Part shown: positions 35,982-45,232 of the stretch, in pieces
Position numbering within the stretch: the first letter of the stretch is position 1
How the letters are laid out: every line of letters starts with the position of its first letter
NCBI GenBank assembly: GCA_016703785.1
Contig: JADJBM010000030.1
Location: forward strand, 186,001 to 250,000
Direction: 5' to 3'
DNA from: Betaproteobacteria bacterium
GTDB taxonomy: Bacteria; Pseudomonadota; Gammaproteobacteria; Burkholderiales; Rhodocyclaceae
Length of the DNA: 64,000 nt
Notes under the pieces: generated by a model
What the model saw: the letters and a program-made list of their open reading frames with translations, nothing else
Told to the model about the DNA's origin: nothing
Database searches by the model: none
Program-made: the position numbers and the translations under genes

Positions 35982-36473
35982 TCAGCTCTTCGGCCGGCTG
36001 TGCACGTGATAGGGATGGTCCGGCCCGCCAGGGTGGTGAGGATGGCCGTGATGATGGCGCTTGCCGGCATTCACGTCGGCCGGAATCAGGTTGAGTACGC
36101 CATGGCGCACGCCGCGCTCCGCCATCATGGAATCGGCAAAGGCGCGCACCGCCGCCGTCGGCCCGCGCAGGATCACCGCCTCCATGCAGTTCTCGTGGTC
36201 GAGGTGGGCGTGCAGCGTCGACACGGTCAGGTCGTGGTGTTCGTGCTGGGCGGCGGTGAGCCGCTCGGCCAGGTCGCGCTCGTGGTGGTTGTAGATGTAG
36301 GACAGCGCCGCGATGCAGTCGGGCGCCTGCTCGCGCGCGAGCCGGTTGGCCTCGAGCTTCTCGCGCAGGATGTCGCGCACCGCCTCCGAGCGGTTGACGT
36401 AGCCGCGCGCGCGGATCAGTTCGTCGAACTCCTTCGCCAGTTTTTCATCGAGCGATATGGTGAAGCGTTCCAT
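35982..36473 (-). CDS. nikR: Nickel-responsive transcriptional regulator NikR
   Basis: 163 residues. A ribbon-helix-helix DNA-binding domain (RFTISLDEKLAKEFDELI) is followed by an ACT-like nickel domain. The high-affinity nickel ligands are all present with the right spacing: H77, H88, H90 and C96 (E. coli H76, H87, H89, C95). The last 25 residues form a histidine-rich tail (KRHHHGHPHHPGG), longer than in E. coli NikR, which may store or exchange nickel. It is co-transcribed with the HoxJ-type kinase. Confidence 0.95.
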   Translation of the reverse strand: MERFTISLDEKLAKEFDELIRARGYVNRSEAVRDILREKLEANRLAREQAPDCIAALSYIYNHHERDLAERLTAAQHEHHDLTVSTLHAHLDHENCMEAVILRGPTAAVRAFADSMMAERGVRHGVLNLIPADVNAGKRHHHGHPHHPGGPDHPYHVHSRPKS

Positions 36474-36547
36474 GGCCCTGCATCCCCCCTCCGCGTGGTT
36501 GCGGAAAGGCTAGCAGAACCCGGGCAGGCGCACCAGCGCGGCTGCGA

Positions 36548-37366
36548 TCAGTTCGCCCGGTAGACGGCCAATCTGAGGTCGCGCTCCCACCGGGACGATG
36601 CTTCGACTTCGCCTTGCCTGCGCACCAGGCGCAGCACACGGGACTGCGGATACCACTTGAGCACGGTCCGGTGCACCAAGGCGGCATCGTGCTCGGCGGA
36701 AAAGAAACCGAGGTTCACCTGCACGACTGCCCTGCCGTTTTCCTCCGCTTCGGACGTGTAGATCAAATGCTCCTGCAATGCCGCCGGCACGGGGCGCGGT
36801 GATCGCCTGGACGACTTTGGAACGGATTCGAGCAGCAACACGTAGTAGGCGGGCGTCGGCATCCCGGCTCGCCTGCCGCCACCATCGTCCACTACATGCC
36901 GGACTCCCTCCATCCGCTCGTCGGCAACGGCCGCCATCACGATTTCGGTCTGCCGGACGATTTCGGATGCGGTGGCGTTGTCGCGCAAGAACGCCGGCCG
37001 CCGCGCCGTGGCGCGCAGCACGGTAATCGATTCGCCAAGGCTCTCGAACTCGAGTTCGATTGAGCGGTCGCCAGCGCGGGCTCGCAGTGTTTCTCCGCCA
37101 TCTGTAATGTCGCTCGACTCGACCGGAACCTTCATCGCATCCAGTGCAGCCTGCGCTGCCTGCCGCACGTCAGGCAGCGGCGCTGTGAACGTACGGCTGA
37201 CCGAGCCGTTGATGTTGTGCGTCACCAGCGCGGACACGCCGCCGCCGAGGACAGACATGGTCAATTGAGTGGAGCAGCCGCCCAGGAATGTTGCAGCCGA
37301 AACCAGAACGCAGAGACAGGGCCGCAAGCCGATGCACGGCCGGGCGATACGGATTGTCGATCCCAT
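36548..37366 (-). CDS. Predicted lipoprotein of unknown function
   Basis: 272 residues. A signal peptide ends in a lipobox (TFLGGC, cysteine about residue 31), so it is probably lipid-anchored. The N-terminal half contains a repeated DUF3568-like alpha/beta stretch (FTAPLPDVRQAAQAALDAM). The C-terminal part (AVVQVNLGFFSAEHDAALVH) resembles a SPOR-type fold; this is a weak inference. It precedes nikR on the same strand by 74 bp. Confidence 0.65.
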   Translation of the reverse strand: MGSTIRIARPCIGLRPCLCVLVSAATFLGGCSTQLTMSVLGGGVSALVTHNINGSVSRTFTAPLPDVRQAAQAALDAMKVPVESSDITDGGETLRARAGDRSIELEFESLGESITVLRATARRPAFLRDNATASEIVRQTEIVMAAVADERMEGVRHVVDDGGGRRAGMPTPAYYVLLLESVPKSSRRSPRPVPAALQEHLIYTSEAEENGRAVVQVNLGFFSAEHDAALVHRTVLKWYPQSRVLRLVRRQGEVEASSRWERDLRLAVYRAN

Positions 37367-37549
37367 GAGTCACCTCCAGGCATCCGCGTCTCGCCCGAAA
37401 GCCGCGGCAACTCTTGAGAGCCAACCAAGTCAATGCGATACGTGTGATTATTTCCCACTTATTTTGCCAATTTAAAGTCATGCCTGACACAAAGTCAAGC
37501 ATGTATGATATTTTTTCCCACGCTCTAGTGCGAAAATGCCTTTCCATTT

Positions 37550-38407
37550 ATGGCAATAAATAACAACGATCCGGAGCCCAGCCCCGCTTCGGCAACATTG
37601 ATTTCGGCTCTGCGGCATATGCTGCGGCCGCTTGTCAGGCTGTTGCTGGCGAATGGCGTTGGGTATGCAACCTTGATGGAGGTATTGAAATCCGTGTTCG
37701 TGAAAGTTGCCGAGGAAGATTTTCGGATAGCAGGCAAGGCGCAGACCGACAGCCGCATCAGCCTGCTGACCGGCGTGCACCGCAAGGACGTCAAGCGCCT
37801 GCGCCAGGGCAGCGCCAACCGCCTGCAGCAGTCCGCACAGGCATCGCTCTCCGCCCAACTGTTCGCCATGTGGACCGGGGCGCCCGAGTTTCTCGACGCG
37901 GCCGGCCAGCCGAAACCCCTGCAGAGGCTGTCCGGCAGGAAGGGCGGCCTCTCATTCGAATCGCTGGTCACGTCGGTCAGCAAGGACATCCGGCCGCGCG
38001 CAGTGCTTGACGAATGGCTGCGCATCGGCGCGGTCGAGCTCGATCTCGACGACCGCGTGCATCTCAACCTGGAAGCCTTCATCCCGAAGAAGGGGTTCGA
38101 GGAAAAGGCTTTCTACTTCGGCCACAACCTGCACGACCACATGGCCGCAGTTGCGCACAATCTCGCCGACGGCACACCGCCCTTTCTCGACCGCTGTGCC
38201 TATTACGGCCAGTTGAGCGAGTCCTCCGTCGAAGAACTCGCGGCCGCTGCGCGCAAGACCGGCATGCAGGCCTTGCAGGGCATCAACCGCCGCGCGCTTG
38301 AGCTCAAGGCGGCTGACGCCGGCAAACCCGGCGACAAGCGGCGCATGACGTTCGGGGTGTACTTCTACAGCGAGGAAGATGCTGCCGGGAAGGATCGCGA
38401 GACATAA
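37550..38407 (+). CDS. DUF6502-family protein
   Basis: 285 residues, soluble. The N-terminal half looks like a winged-helix region (LARGVGYATLMEVLK-like helix, then DSRISLLTGVHRKDVKRL), suggesting nucleic-acid binding; this is inference. Members of this family are common in Rhodocyclales and often sit beside DUF5666 genes, as here. Its stop codon overlaps the start of the next gene (TAATG). A possible promoter lies at 37489-37516 (CTGACA, 16 bp, TGATAT). Confidence 0.75.
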   Translation: MAINNNDPEPSPASATLISALRHMLRPLVRLLLANGVGYATLMEVLKSVFVKVAEEDFRIAGKAQTDSRISLLTGVHRKDVKRLRQGSANRLQQSAQASLSAQLFAMWTGAPEFLDAAGQPKPLQRLSGRKGGLSFESLVTSVSKDIRPRAVLDEWLRIGAVELDLDDRVHLNLEAFIPKKGFEEKAFYFGHNLHDHMAAVAHNLADGTPPFLDRCAYYGQLSESSVEELAAAARKTGMQALQGINRRALELKAADAGKPGDKRRMTFGVYFYSEEDAAGKDRET

Positions 38408-39866
38408 TGCCGCGACACGGCATTCCCATCTCCGTCCTGTCGCTTATCGCCGCGCTGATGCTCTGCGCCGGCCCGGCAGAGGCAGGCAAGGCCTGCGCCA
38501 GCGGCGGCATCGGCGGCACGGGAATTCCCCTGCAGCGCGATTCCGGCATCGGCGGCACGGGGTCGCCCTCTGCCAGCGACGGCACCGGCGGCACCGGCGC
38601 CCTCGCCCGCGACGACGGCATCGGCGGCACTGGCATCGTCGGCATCGTCACCGGCTTCGGCAGCATCTGCGTCAACGGCATCGAAATCCACTACGACAAT
38701 GCCACGCCGGTCGACGCCGGCGGACAACCTGCCCAGGCCGGCGCACTGGCCATCGGCCAGGTGGTTGCCGTCGACGCCGCCGGCAGCGGCGGCGATGTCC
38801 GGGCGCGCCGGATCAGCATCGTCTGGGCGCTCTCCGGTCCGGTAACGGACCTTTCGCGCGGGCCAGGCCGCATAGCCGTCATGGGGCAAGTCGTCGAACT
38901 GGCCCCTGGCAGCGTGCTGTCGATGCGCGGCGGTCCGGGCAAATCGCCCGACAAACTGAAGCCGGGCGACGTCGTCCAGGTCAGCGGACTTCGCCGCATC
39001 GACGGCACCGTCGTCGCCACGCACATTTCTGCCGCCCCGCGAGGCGGCGCCAGCGTCACGGGGCATCTGTCTGCGCGGCCCGGCGGCGGCCTCACCGTAC
39101 ACGGCCTGCCGGTCGATCTGCCGGCGACAGCCACGCTCAACGCCGGCGCAGAGGTGCGCCTCACCGGGGCATGGAACGGCAACTCGCTGGCCGTGCGCGA
39201 AATCGTGCGCGAGCCGGTCCAGCGCCTGCTCGAACGGGCGCAGCACATCGAGCTCCAGGGCTATGCAGACCTGAACCAGGCGGGAACGGCCCGCATCTCC
39301 GGCAGGCAGGTGCTCATCCCGTCCGGCACCCGCATCGCCGGCGACGCAGGCCGCGGCCTCGCCAGCGGCGACCGCATCCGCGTCAGCGCCACGGTGACCC
39401 ACGACCGCCGCCTCGTCGCGGAACGGATCACCGTCGAACAGCCGGGCCGGCCGCAAGCCGACCGCGTGGATAACGGCCGGCAATCCGCCGCCGCAACTTC
39501 GACGCGCGAGACGCCGGCCTCCACAACACCTGAGCGCGGCGAAAACCGCGAGGCGGCCGAGCAGAATGAACGCGCCGAAAATGCCGAGCGCTCGGAAGGA
39601 AGCGAGCGTACGGAAAGGGTCGAGAAGGCAGAAAAGGCGGAGAAAGCCGAAAAGGTCGAGAAGCCTGAGAAAATCGAGAAGGTGGAGAAGCCCGAAAAGC
39701 CGGAGAAGCCGGAGAAGCCGGAGAAGCCGGAGAAGCCGGAGAAGCCGGAGAAGCCGGAGAAGCCCGAGAAGCCCGAGAAGCCCGAGAAGCCCGAGAAGCC
39801 GAGAAGCCCGAGAAGCCCGAGAAGCCGGAAAGGGCCGAAAGGGCGGAGCGGCGCGAAAGGCACTGA
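38407..39866 (+). CDS. Exported DUF5666-type protein with a (Glu-Lys-Pro)n repeat; frame slips in the repeat
   Basis: Signal peptide (about residues 1-26, ending AEAGK) then four GIGGTG-type repeats and several DUF5666-like beta domains (GDVVQVSGLRRIDGTVVATHI). The C-terminal part is a charged run followed by 16 EKP units encoded by the 9-bp repeat GAGAAGCC(G/C) (39685-39827). One unit (39793-39800) has only 8 bases, which shifts the frame to a Pro-Arg-Ser tail ending at 39990. With the base restored the protein ends ERAERRERH at 39866, just before the next gene. Repeats of this type can act as rigid periplasm-spanning rods. Function unknown. Confidence 0.7.
39685..39827 (+). repeat. 9-bp tandem repeat (16 units) coding EKP
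   Basis: Sixteen consecutive copies of GAGAAGCC(G/C), one of them 8 bp long (39793-39800). This is a candidate site for slipped-strand length variation or for sequencing error. Confidence 0.85.
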
Positions 39867-39910
39867 ACAGCGCCCGGCCGGATGGATTGCCGCAGCAAAA
39901 GGGAGAACGC

Positions 39911-40693
39911 ATGGAAAACAAGAACGGCCTCGCCGCAACGGCCATTGCTGCCGCGCTGGGGGCGGTCGCCGCCCCGGCCGCCGAGGCTGACGGGCTCACT
40001 TTGTCCACTGGCTTCGATTACAGCCGTGGCAAGTATGGCGGCCGCATCCTGACGGAGACCACTTATATCCCGTTCACCGCCAAATACGAAAGCGGGCCCT
40101 GGCTGTTCAAGTTCACCGTGCCATGGCTCAGGATCACCGGCCCCGGCACAGTGGTCGGCGGCGGCGGCGAGGGCATCGTGCTGCCGGGCAGCAATGCCCG
40201 GCGCGGCAGCGCCTCCGGCCAGGGCGACGTCGTCACCAGCGTCGGCCACACGCTGATCGAGAGCGCGGAGAACGGCTTCGTCCTCGATCTCGTCGGCAAG
40301 ATCAAGTTCGGCACGGCCGACGCCTCCCGAGGCCTGGGCACCGGCAAGAACGACTATGCCCTGCAGGCCGACGCGATGAAGAGCCACGGCAGGTTCTCGG
40401 CGCTCGGCACGCTCGGCTACAAGAAGATGGGCGATCCGTCCGGCCTCGACCTGCGCAACGTCTGGTACGGGTCCGTCGGCGCGGCCTGGAAATTCTCGCC
40501 GGCAACCAGCGCCGGCGCCTTGCTCGACTTCAAGCAGCCCTCGGTCGACGGCGGCAACCGGCAAAGGGAACTGACCTTCTATGCGGCCTATCGGCTCGGC
40601 GCCACGCTGCGCCTGCAGGGTTACCTGGTGAAGGGCCTCGCCGACGGCAGTCCGGACCTGGGCATCGGCGCCAATTTGAGTGCGCTGTTTTAA
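39911..40693 (+). CDS. Outer-membrane beta-barrel protein
   Basis: 260 residues. A signal peptide (to about residue 27, AEADG) precedes alternating hydrophobic strands (YIPFTAKYESGPWLFKFTVPWL and onward), and the chain ends in phenylalanine, the outer-membrane insertion signal. It is small enough for about 10-12 strands. A GGGAGAA ribosome binding site precedes the ATG. It follows the DUF5666-type gene, with which it is probably co-expressed. Substrate unknown. Confidence 0.75.
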   Translation: MENKNGLAATAIAAALGAVAAPAAEADGLTLSTGFDYSRGKYGGRILTETTYIPFTAKYESGPWLFKFTVPWLRITGPGTVVGGGGEGIVLPGSNARRGSASGQGDVVTSVGHTLIESAENGFVLDLVGKIKFGTADASRGLGTGKNDYALQADAMKSHGRFSALGTLGYKKMGDPSGLDLRNVWYGSVGAAWKFSPATSAGALLDFKQPSVDGGNRQRELTFYAAYRLGATLRLQGYLVKGLADGSPDLGIGANLSALF

Positions 40694-40702
40694 GCCAGCC
40701 CG

Positions 40703-41998
40703 TCAGGTTCCGTAGCGGGTGTCGACCTGGATGCCGATCTTCTTCAGCATCGGCGTCGGCAACTCCCCGCCCGCACAGACGATCACTGCATCGTTGGGCA
40801 GTTCGACCGTTTCTTCGCCGCGGGCCAGCACCACCCTGCCGGGCTCGATCGCCTTGACGGTCGATTCGAGAATCTGGCGGATGCGGCAATTGGCGATGGC
40901 CTCCTCCAGCCGCGCCCGGTTCTTCGGCTTGACGCGGTCGAACGCCCGGCCGCGATAGCTCAGCGTGACGACGGTTCCGTCCGCGTCGCTCACCTCCAGT
41001 GCGGCCTCCAGCGCGCTGTCGCCGCCGCCGACGACGAGCACCTGCCGTCCGCGATACTGCTCGGCCTCGATCAGGCGGTAGACCACCTTCGACTGCTCCT
41101 CCCCTTTCGCACCCAGCTTGCGCGGCGTGCCGCGCCGGCCGATGGCGAGCAGGACGTTCCCCGCCCGGTACTCTCGCCGGCTGGTCTTCACGACGAAGAG
41201 GCCGGCCTGCGGCGCAATGCTCTCCATGCGCTCACCGAAGCAGATGGCCGGCCTGGCCTTGTCGAGGACGCCGCGCCAGATTTCCATCAGCTGCTCCTTG
41301 CTCACTTCGCGCACGCGGATCTCGCCCACCAGGGGCAACTGCATCGGCGCCGTCATCACCAGCTTGTTGCGCGGATAGTGATAGGTGGTCCCGCCGAGCG
41401 AGTCCTCCTGCTCGATGGTGACGTAGCGCAGCCCCGCCTCCTGCGCCGCCAGCGAAGCGGCAATCCCGGCCGGGCCGGCGCCCACGACGACGACGTCGAA
41501 CTCCGCCGTCGTCCGCGGCCGCCGGGCGATCGCGCCGATGGCCTGGGAGCCCTGGCGGATGGCATTGCGGATCAGGCCCATGCCGCCGAGTTCGCCCGCT
41601 ATGAAGATGCCCGGCACGTTGGTTTCGAAGTCTGGGGTGACCTGGGGGATGTCCACGCCGCGCTTCGCGGTGCCGAACACCAGCTTGATGGCGCCGACCG
41701 GACAGGCGCTGGCGCAGGCGCCATGGCCGATGCAGTGGGTCGGGTTGATCAGCACGCCCTTGCCGTCGATGACGCCGAGCGCCTTCTCCGGGCAGGCGCG
41801 CACGCAGGCGCCGGAACCCATGCAGACGGAGAGGTCCACCACCGGATGCAGCGAAGGCGGCTCGGTCAGGCCCGCCTCCACCGCCTCCTTGAGCACCGCC
41901 GCATGCCGGCGGGAGCGCTTGCGGCCAGCGCCGACATACAGCCTGATCGTGATCAGGGCCAGCAAGGTCGGCACCAGGTAATAAATCAGATCGGACAT
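40703..41998 (-). CDS. Membrane-anchored ferredoxin-flavin oxidoreductase
   Basis: 431 residues. An N-terminal membrane helix (about residues 3-22) is followed by two 4Fe-4S clusters of ferredoxin type, each with CxxGxCxxxCP (CMGSGACVRACP and CIGHGACASACP). A TrxR-like FAD/NAD(P) part then carries VVVVGAGPAGIAASLAA and VLVVGGGDSALEAALE. It could pass electrons between NAD(P)H, iron-sulfur centres and a membrane or periplasmic partner. It lies divergently beside the multihaem cytochrome genes, suggesting that role. The ATG at 41998 was taken as start; upstream codons show no coding signal. Confidence 0.78.
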   Translation of the reverse strand: MSDLIYYLVPTLLALITIRLYVGAGRKRSRRHAAVLKEAVEAGLTEPPSLHPVVDLSVCMGSGACVRACPEKALGVIDGKGVLINPTHCIGHGACASACPVGAIKLVFGTAKRGVDIPQVTPDFETNVPGIFIAGELGGMGLIRNAIRQGSQAIGAIARRPRTTAEFDVVVVGAGPAGIAASLAAQEAGLRYVTIEQEDSLGGTTYHYPRNKLVMTAPMQLPLVGEIRVREVSKEQLMEIWRGVLDKARPAICFGERMESIAPQAGLFVVKTSRREYRAGNVLLAIGRRGTPRKLGAKGEEQSKVVYRLIEAEQYRGRQVLVVGGGDSALEAALEVSDADGTVVTLSYRGRAFDRVKPKNRARLEEAIANCRIRQILESTVKAIEPGRVVLARGEETVELPNDAVIVCAGGELPTPMLKKIGIQVDTRYGT

Positions 41999-42153
41999 GG
42001 CATCGATGGCGGATCGGCGCGGCAGCGCCGCTGCAGTGCGACGGCGACGATCACGAAGAAAGCCGGCAAGACGGCGACCCTGCTCGCTCGGAACGGGAAG
42101 AAGCCGGCCGGTGCCGGTTCGCATCGGGCAGAAGACATCGCGCGGTCTCCGCA

Positions 42154-42169
42154 GGCAAAAAAATTTGCC
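42154..42169. promoter_or_regulatory. Palindrome overlapping the -35 of the cytochrome operon
   Basis: GGCAAA-AAAA-TTTGCC, a perfect inverted repeat whose right arm overlaps the -35 hexamer at 42165. It is a candidate operator; the regulator is unknown. Confidence 0.4.
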
Positions 42170-42193
42170 AATCGGGTTGGTGTGGGATATTTT
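42165..42193 (+). promoter_or_regulatory. Sigma-70 promoter of the cytochrome operon
   Basis: TTGCCA (42165-42170), 17-bp spacer, TATTTT (42188-42193). The -10 context GTGGGATAT recurs at the promoter of the 63-haem cytochrome. Confidence 0.55.
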
Positions 42194-42288
42194 ACCTCAA
42201 ACAGAGGTGCGCTCTCGAATTCGAGGCCGACCCGGCTCATACACCTCCGAAGTAAAAAACCGAACAATCGCACACTAGCAGTGGAGCC

Positions 42289-43203
42289 ATGCCGGGTTCG
42301 AACGCGCTCGGACCGATGACGGTCATCTCGATGGAGGGCGAGGCCCGGTCCGGCGCCGAAAACGCGCTGCGCTGGACCTGGCGCCTCGCCCTCGCGCTGC
42401 TCGCCGGGGTGCTGGCCATCCTGGCCTGGCTGACGGCCTTCGGACACCTCTTCGAGGCGGGATCTGCGCTCGGCTACAACCTCGGCCTGGCCGGCGGCCT
42501 GCTCATGCTGAGCCTGTTCATTTATCCCCTGCGCAAGCGCGTGCGCGCACTGGAACAGGCCGGCAGCATGCAGGCATGGTTCAGGTACCACATGCTGGCC
42601 GGCATCGGCGGCCCCCTGCTGATCCTGTTCCATTCGACCTTCACCGTGCGTTCGATGAACGGCGGCGTCGCGCTCTACGCCATGCTGCTCGTCGCCTGCA
42701 GCGGCATCGTCGGGCGCTTTCTCTACCGGCACATCCACAGCGGGCTGTACGGCCGCCAGCTGTCGCTGGCCGACGCCCGCACCGAACTCGAGGCGGCGAC
42801 GGCCAGGCTCGGCACCGTGTTTGCCCTGCAGACGGACATCCAGCCGCGGCTCAGGTCATTCAGCGAGGCGGCCTTCGCCCCGCTCGACGGCGCGACGCAG
42901 CGCCTGTGGCGCTTCCTCATCCTGCGCCATCAGGGCACGCTGCTCGCCAAGGCGATCCGCCGCGACGCGAAATCCGCGCTCAGGCGCATTGGGCGCGAGA
43001 AAAGGCTGCCGCGCAGCGAGCTCGTCCTCAACTACCGCCTGGCGCGCGAGCAGATCGACCGCTACATCGAGTCCGTCGTGCAGACCTCACAGCTGGCCGT
43101 GTGGGAGCGCCTGTTCTCGCTCTGGCACGTCGTGCACATTCCCTTCATCTACCTGCTGGTGCTCAGCGGAATCGTCCATGTCGTCGCAGTGCACATGTAT
43201 TGA
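42289..43203 (+). CDS. Membrane protein resembling a b-type cytochrome
   Basis: 304 residues. Four to five membrane helices carry histidines in positions typical of bis-histidine b-haem (FRYHMLAG, LFHSTF, WHVVHIPF and GIVHVVAVH at the C-terminus). A soluble cytoplasmic or periplasmic loop lies between about residues 165 and 265. It is the first gene of the multihaem operon and overlaps the start of the 24-haem cytochrome by 26 bp. It probably links quinol to the cytochromes, which is inference. The start is uncertain: GGAG lies only two bases before the ATG and a later ATG is at 42316. Confidence 0.7.
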   Translation: MPGSNALGPMTVISMEGEARSGAENALRWTWRLALALLAGVLAILAWLTAFGHLFEAGSALGYNLGLAGGLLMLSLFIYPLRKRVRALEQAGSMQAWFRYHMLAGIGGPLLILFHSTFTVRSMNGGVALYAMLLVACSGIVGRFLYRHIHSGLYGRQLSLADARTELEAATARLGTVFALQTDIQPRLRSFSEAAFAPLDGATQRLWRFLILRHQGTLLAKAIRRDAKSALRRIGREKRLPRSELVLNYRLAREQIDRYIESVVQTSQLAVWERLFSLWHVVHIPFIYLLVLSGIVHVVAVHMY

Positions 43204-45018
43204 CCGCCTCGCCCGCCTGCTGGCATTCCTGGCGGCGTTCGGCTGCGCCGGCGCCTGGGGCCAATCCATCGAGAAGGCGATCATGCCGGGGGAGGTCATC
43301 GAGGGCCATGCCAAGGTCGAGCAGGAATGCGGCAAGTGCCACAAGCGCTTCGACAAGGCGGCGCAATCCGGCCTGTGCCAGGATTGCCACAAGGACATCG
43401 CCGCCGACATCCGCGGAAAGGCCCGGCTGCACGGACGGCTCGAGGACAACACCTGCAGCCGCTGCCACACCGAGCACAAGGGGCGCCGGGCCAACATCGC
43501 CCCCCTCGACAAGAAGAAATTCGACCACGACCGCACCGACTTCAAGCTTGCCGGCGCGCACCGCGAGACCGGCACAAAATGCGAGAGCTGCCACAAGCCG
43601 AAAGTCAGGTTCCGCGACACGCCGAAGCTGTGCAACGACTGCCACAGGAAAACCGATCAGGAGAAGGGCCACAAGGGCCATCTCGGCACCAAGTGCGAGT
43701 CCTGCCACAACGACCGGAGCTGGAAGGAAGCCAGATTCGACCACGAGAAGACCCGGTTCCCGCTCGCCGGCGGCAAGCACGCCGAGGTGAAGTGCAAGGA
43801 ATGCCACGCCGACCTGACCTATCAGAAGACGCCGCTGACCTGTAACGGCTGCCACAAGAAGATCGACCACGAAAAAGGTCACAAGGGCCGCTACGGCACG
43901 AAGTGCGAGTCCTGCCACAACGACAAGGGCTGGAAGGAGATCGTCTTCAACCATGACGCCGACACGCACTACGCCCTCAAGGGGAAGCACCGCCAGGTCA
44001 AGTGCAACGCCTGCCACCTGCCCGAGAAGGGCCCGCTCTACCAGAAGGCCAGACTGCCGGACAAGTGCATCGCCTGCCACAGGAAGGACGACCATGACAA
44101 GGGCCACCGCGGCGGCCTCGGCGAAAAATGCGAGACCTGCCACAGCGAGCGCGACTGGAAGAAGCCGAGCTTCGACCACGACGACACCAAGTTCCCGCTG
44201 CGCGACAAGCACAAGGACGCCAAGTGCGACGCCTGCCACAAGGGCGGCGTCAGCGGCCCTGCCGCCAAGCTCAAGCTGGAGATGGAATGCGTCGCCTGCC
44301 ACCGCAAGGACGACCAGGAGAAGGAAAAGGGCCACAAGGGCCGCTACGGCGACAAGTGCGGAACCTGCCACACGGCGAAGGACTGGAAGACCCTCATCTT
44401 CGACCACGACAAGGACACCAAGTACGCCCTGAAAGGCAAACACCGGGAAACCAGGTGCGACGCCTGCCACCTGCCGGCGAAGGGACCGATCTACAAGGCG
44501 AAGCTGGAAACGGCCTGCATCGCCTGCCACCGGCAGGACGACAAGCACAAGGGACAGCTCGGCAACAAGTGCGAGACCTGCCACAACGAGCGGCGCTGGC
44601 AGGACGCCCCCTACGACCACAACATGTCGCGCTTCCCGCTCACCGGCAGCCACGCCAAGGTGGAATGCAAAAATGCCACCTGACGCCCGCCTATCGCGAC
44701 GCCCCGATGGCATGCAACGGCTGTCACGAGAAGGACGACAGGCACAAGCGCCGCTTCGGCAGCAAATGCGAGTCCTGCCATTACACGGGCACCTGGAAGA
44801 CCTGGGATTTCGACCACGCCACGACGCGCTTCCGGCTCGACGGCGCCCACGCCAAGGTCGACTGCTACGAATGCCACCGCGAGCCCGGCGCCGGCCCCGC
44901 CAAGCCGGGCCGCGCCTGCATCGCCTGCCACCTCAAGGACGACGTCCATGAAGGCGGCTTCAGCGCCCAGTGCGAGCGCTGCCACGTCACCGGCAACTGG
45001 AAGAAGGTGCGCCGCTAA
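43178..45018 (+). CDS. 24-haem cytochrome c (frame broken near the end)
   Basis: A signal peptide (about residues 1-28, GAWGQ) precedes 24 CXXCH haem sites. Sites come in pairs around the motif FDHxxTxF(P/A)LxGxH, typical of doubled-CXXCH cytochromes. Eighteen sites lie before a stop near 44683, caused by a run of five A residues (44669-44673); one extra A restores VECKKCHLTPAYRD and six further sites up to 45018, including the one at the break. Haem ligation cannot be fully predicted. The gene ends with a hairpin and its neighbour encodes a still larger cytochrome. A periplasmic electron carrier is the likely role. Confidence 0.82.
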
Positions 45019-45038
45019 AGCGTTTCCGGTTCGGCCAT

Positions 45039-45065
45039 TCCCCTGTTGCCTCAAGGGGATTGCTT
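45039..45065 (+). terminator. Weak terminator after the 24-haem gene
   Basis: Stem TCCCCT/AGGGGA (45039-45044 with 45054-45059) followed by a mixed TTGCTTT tail. The tail also forms the -35 of the next promoter. Confidence 0.35.
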
Positions 45066-45089
45066 TAAAATTAAAACGTGGGATATAAT
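45060..45089 (+). promoter_or_regulatory. Sigma-70 promoter of the 63-haem cytochrome
   Basis: TTGCTT (45060-45065), 18-bp spacer, TATAAT (45084-45089) inside the palindrome GGGATATAATCCC. About 135 nt of leader would precede the start codon. Confidence 0.65.
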
Positions 45090-45232
45090 CCCGCATGATT
45101 ACAGCCGATCCGGAAAGAGATCGGAAGCAGCACGGCTCTCGATAACAAGAATTCAGGAGTGATTCGGCCGTGACAAGCGAGAGGGGGCGTTCTCACCTCG
45201 TATGCATGGCCGGCTGCCGAGGAGAGAGCTAC

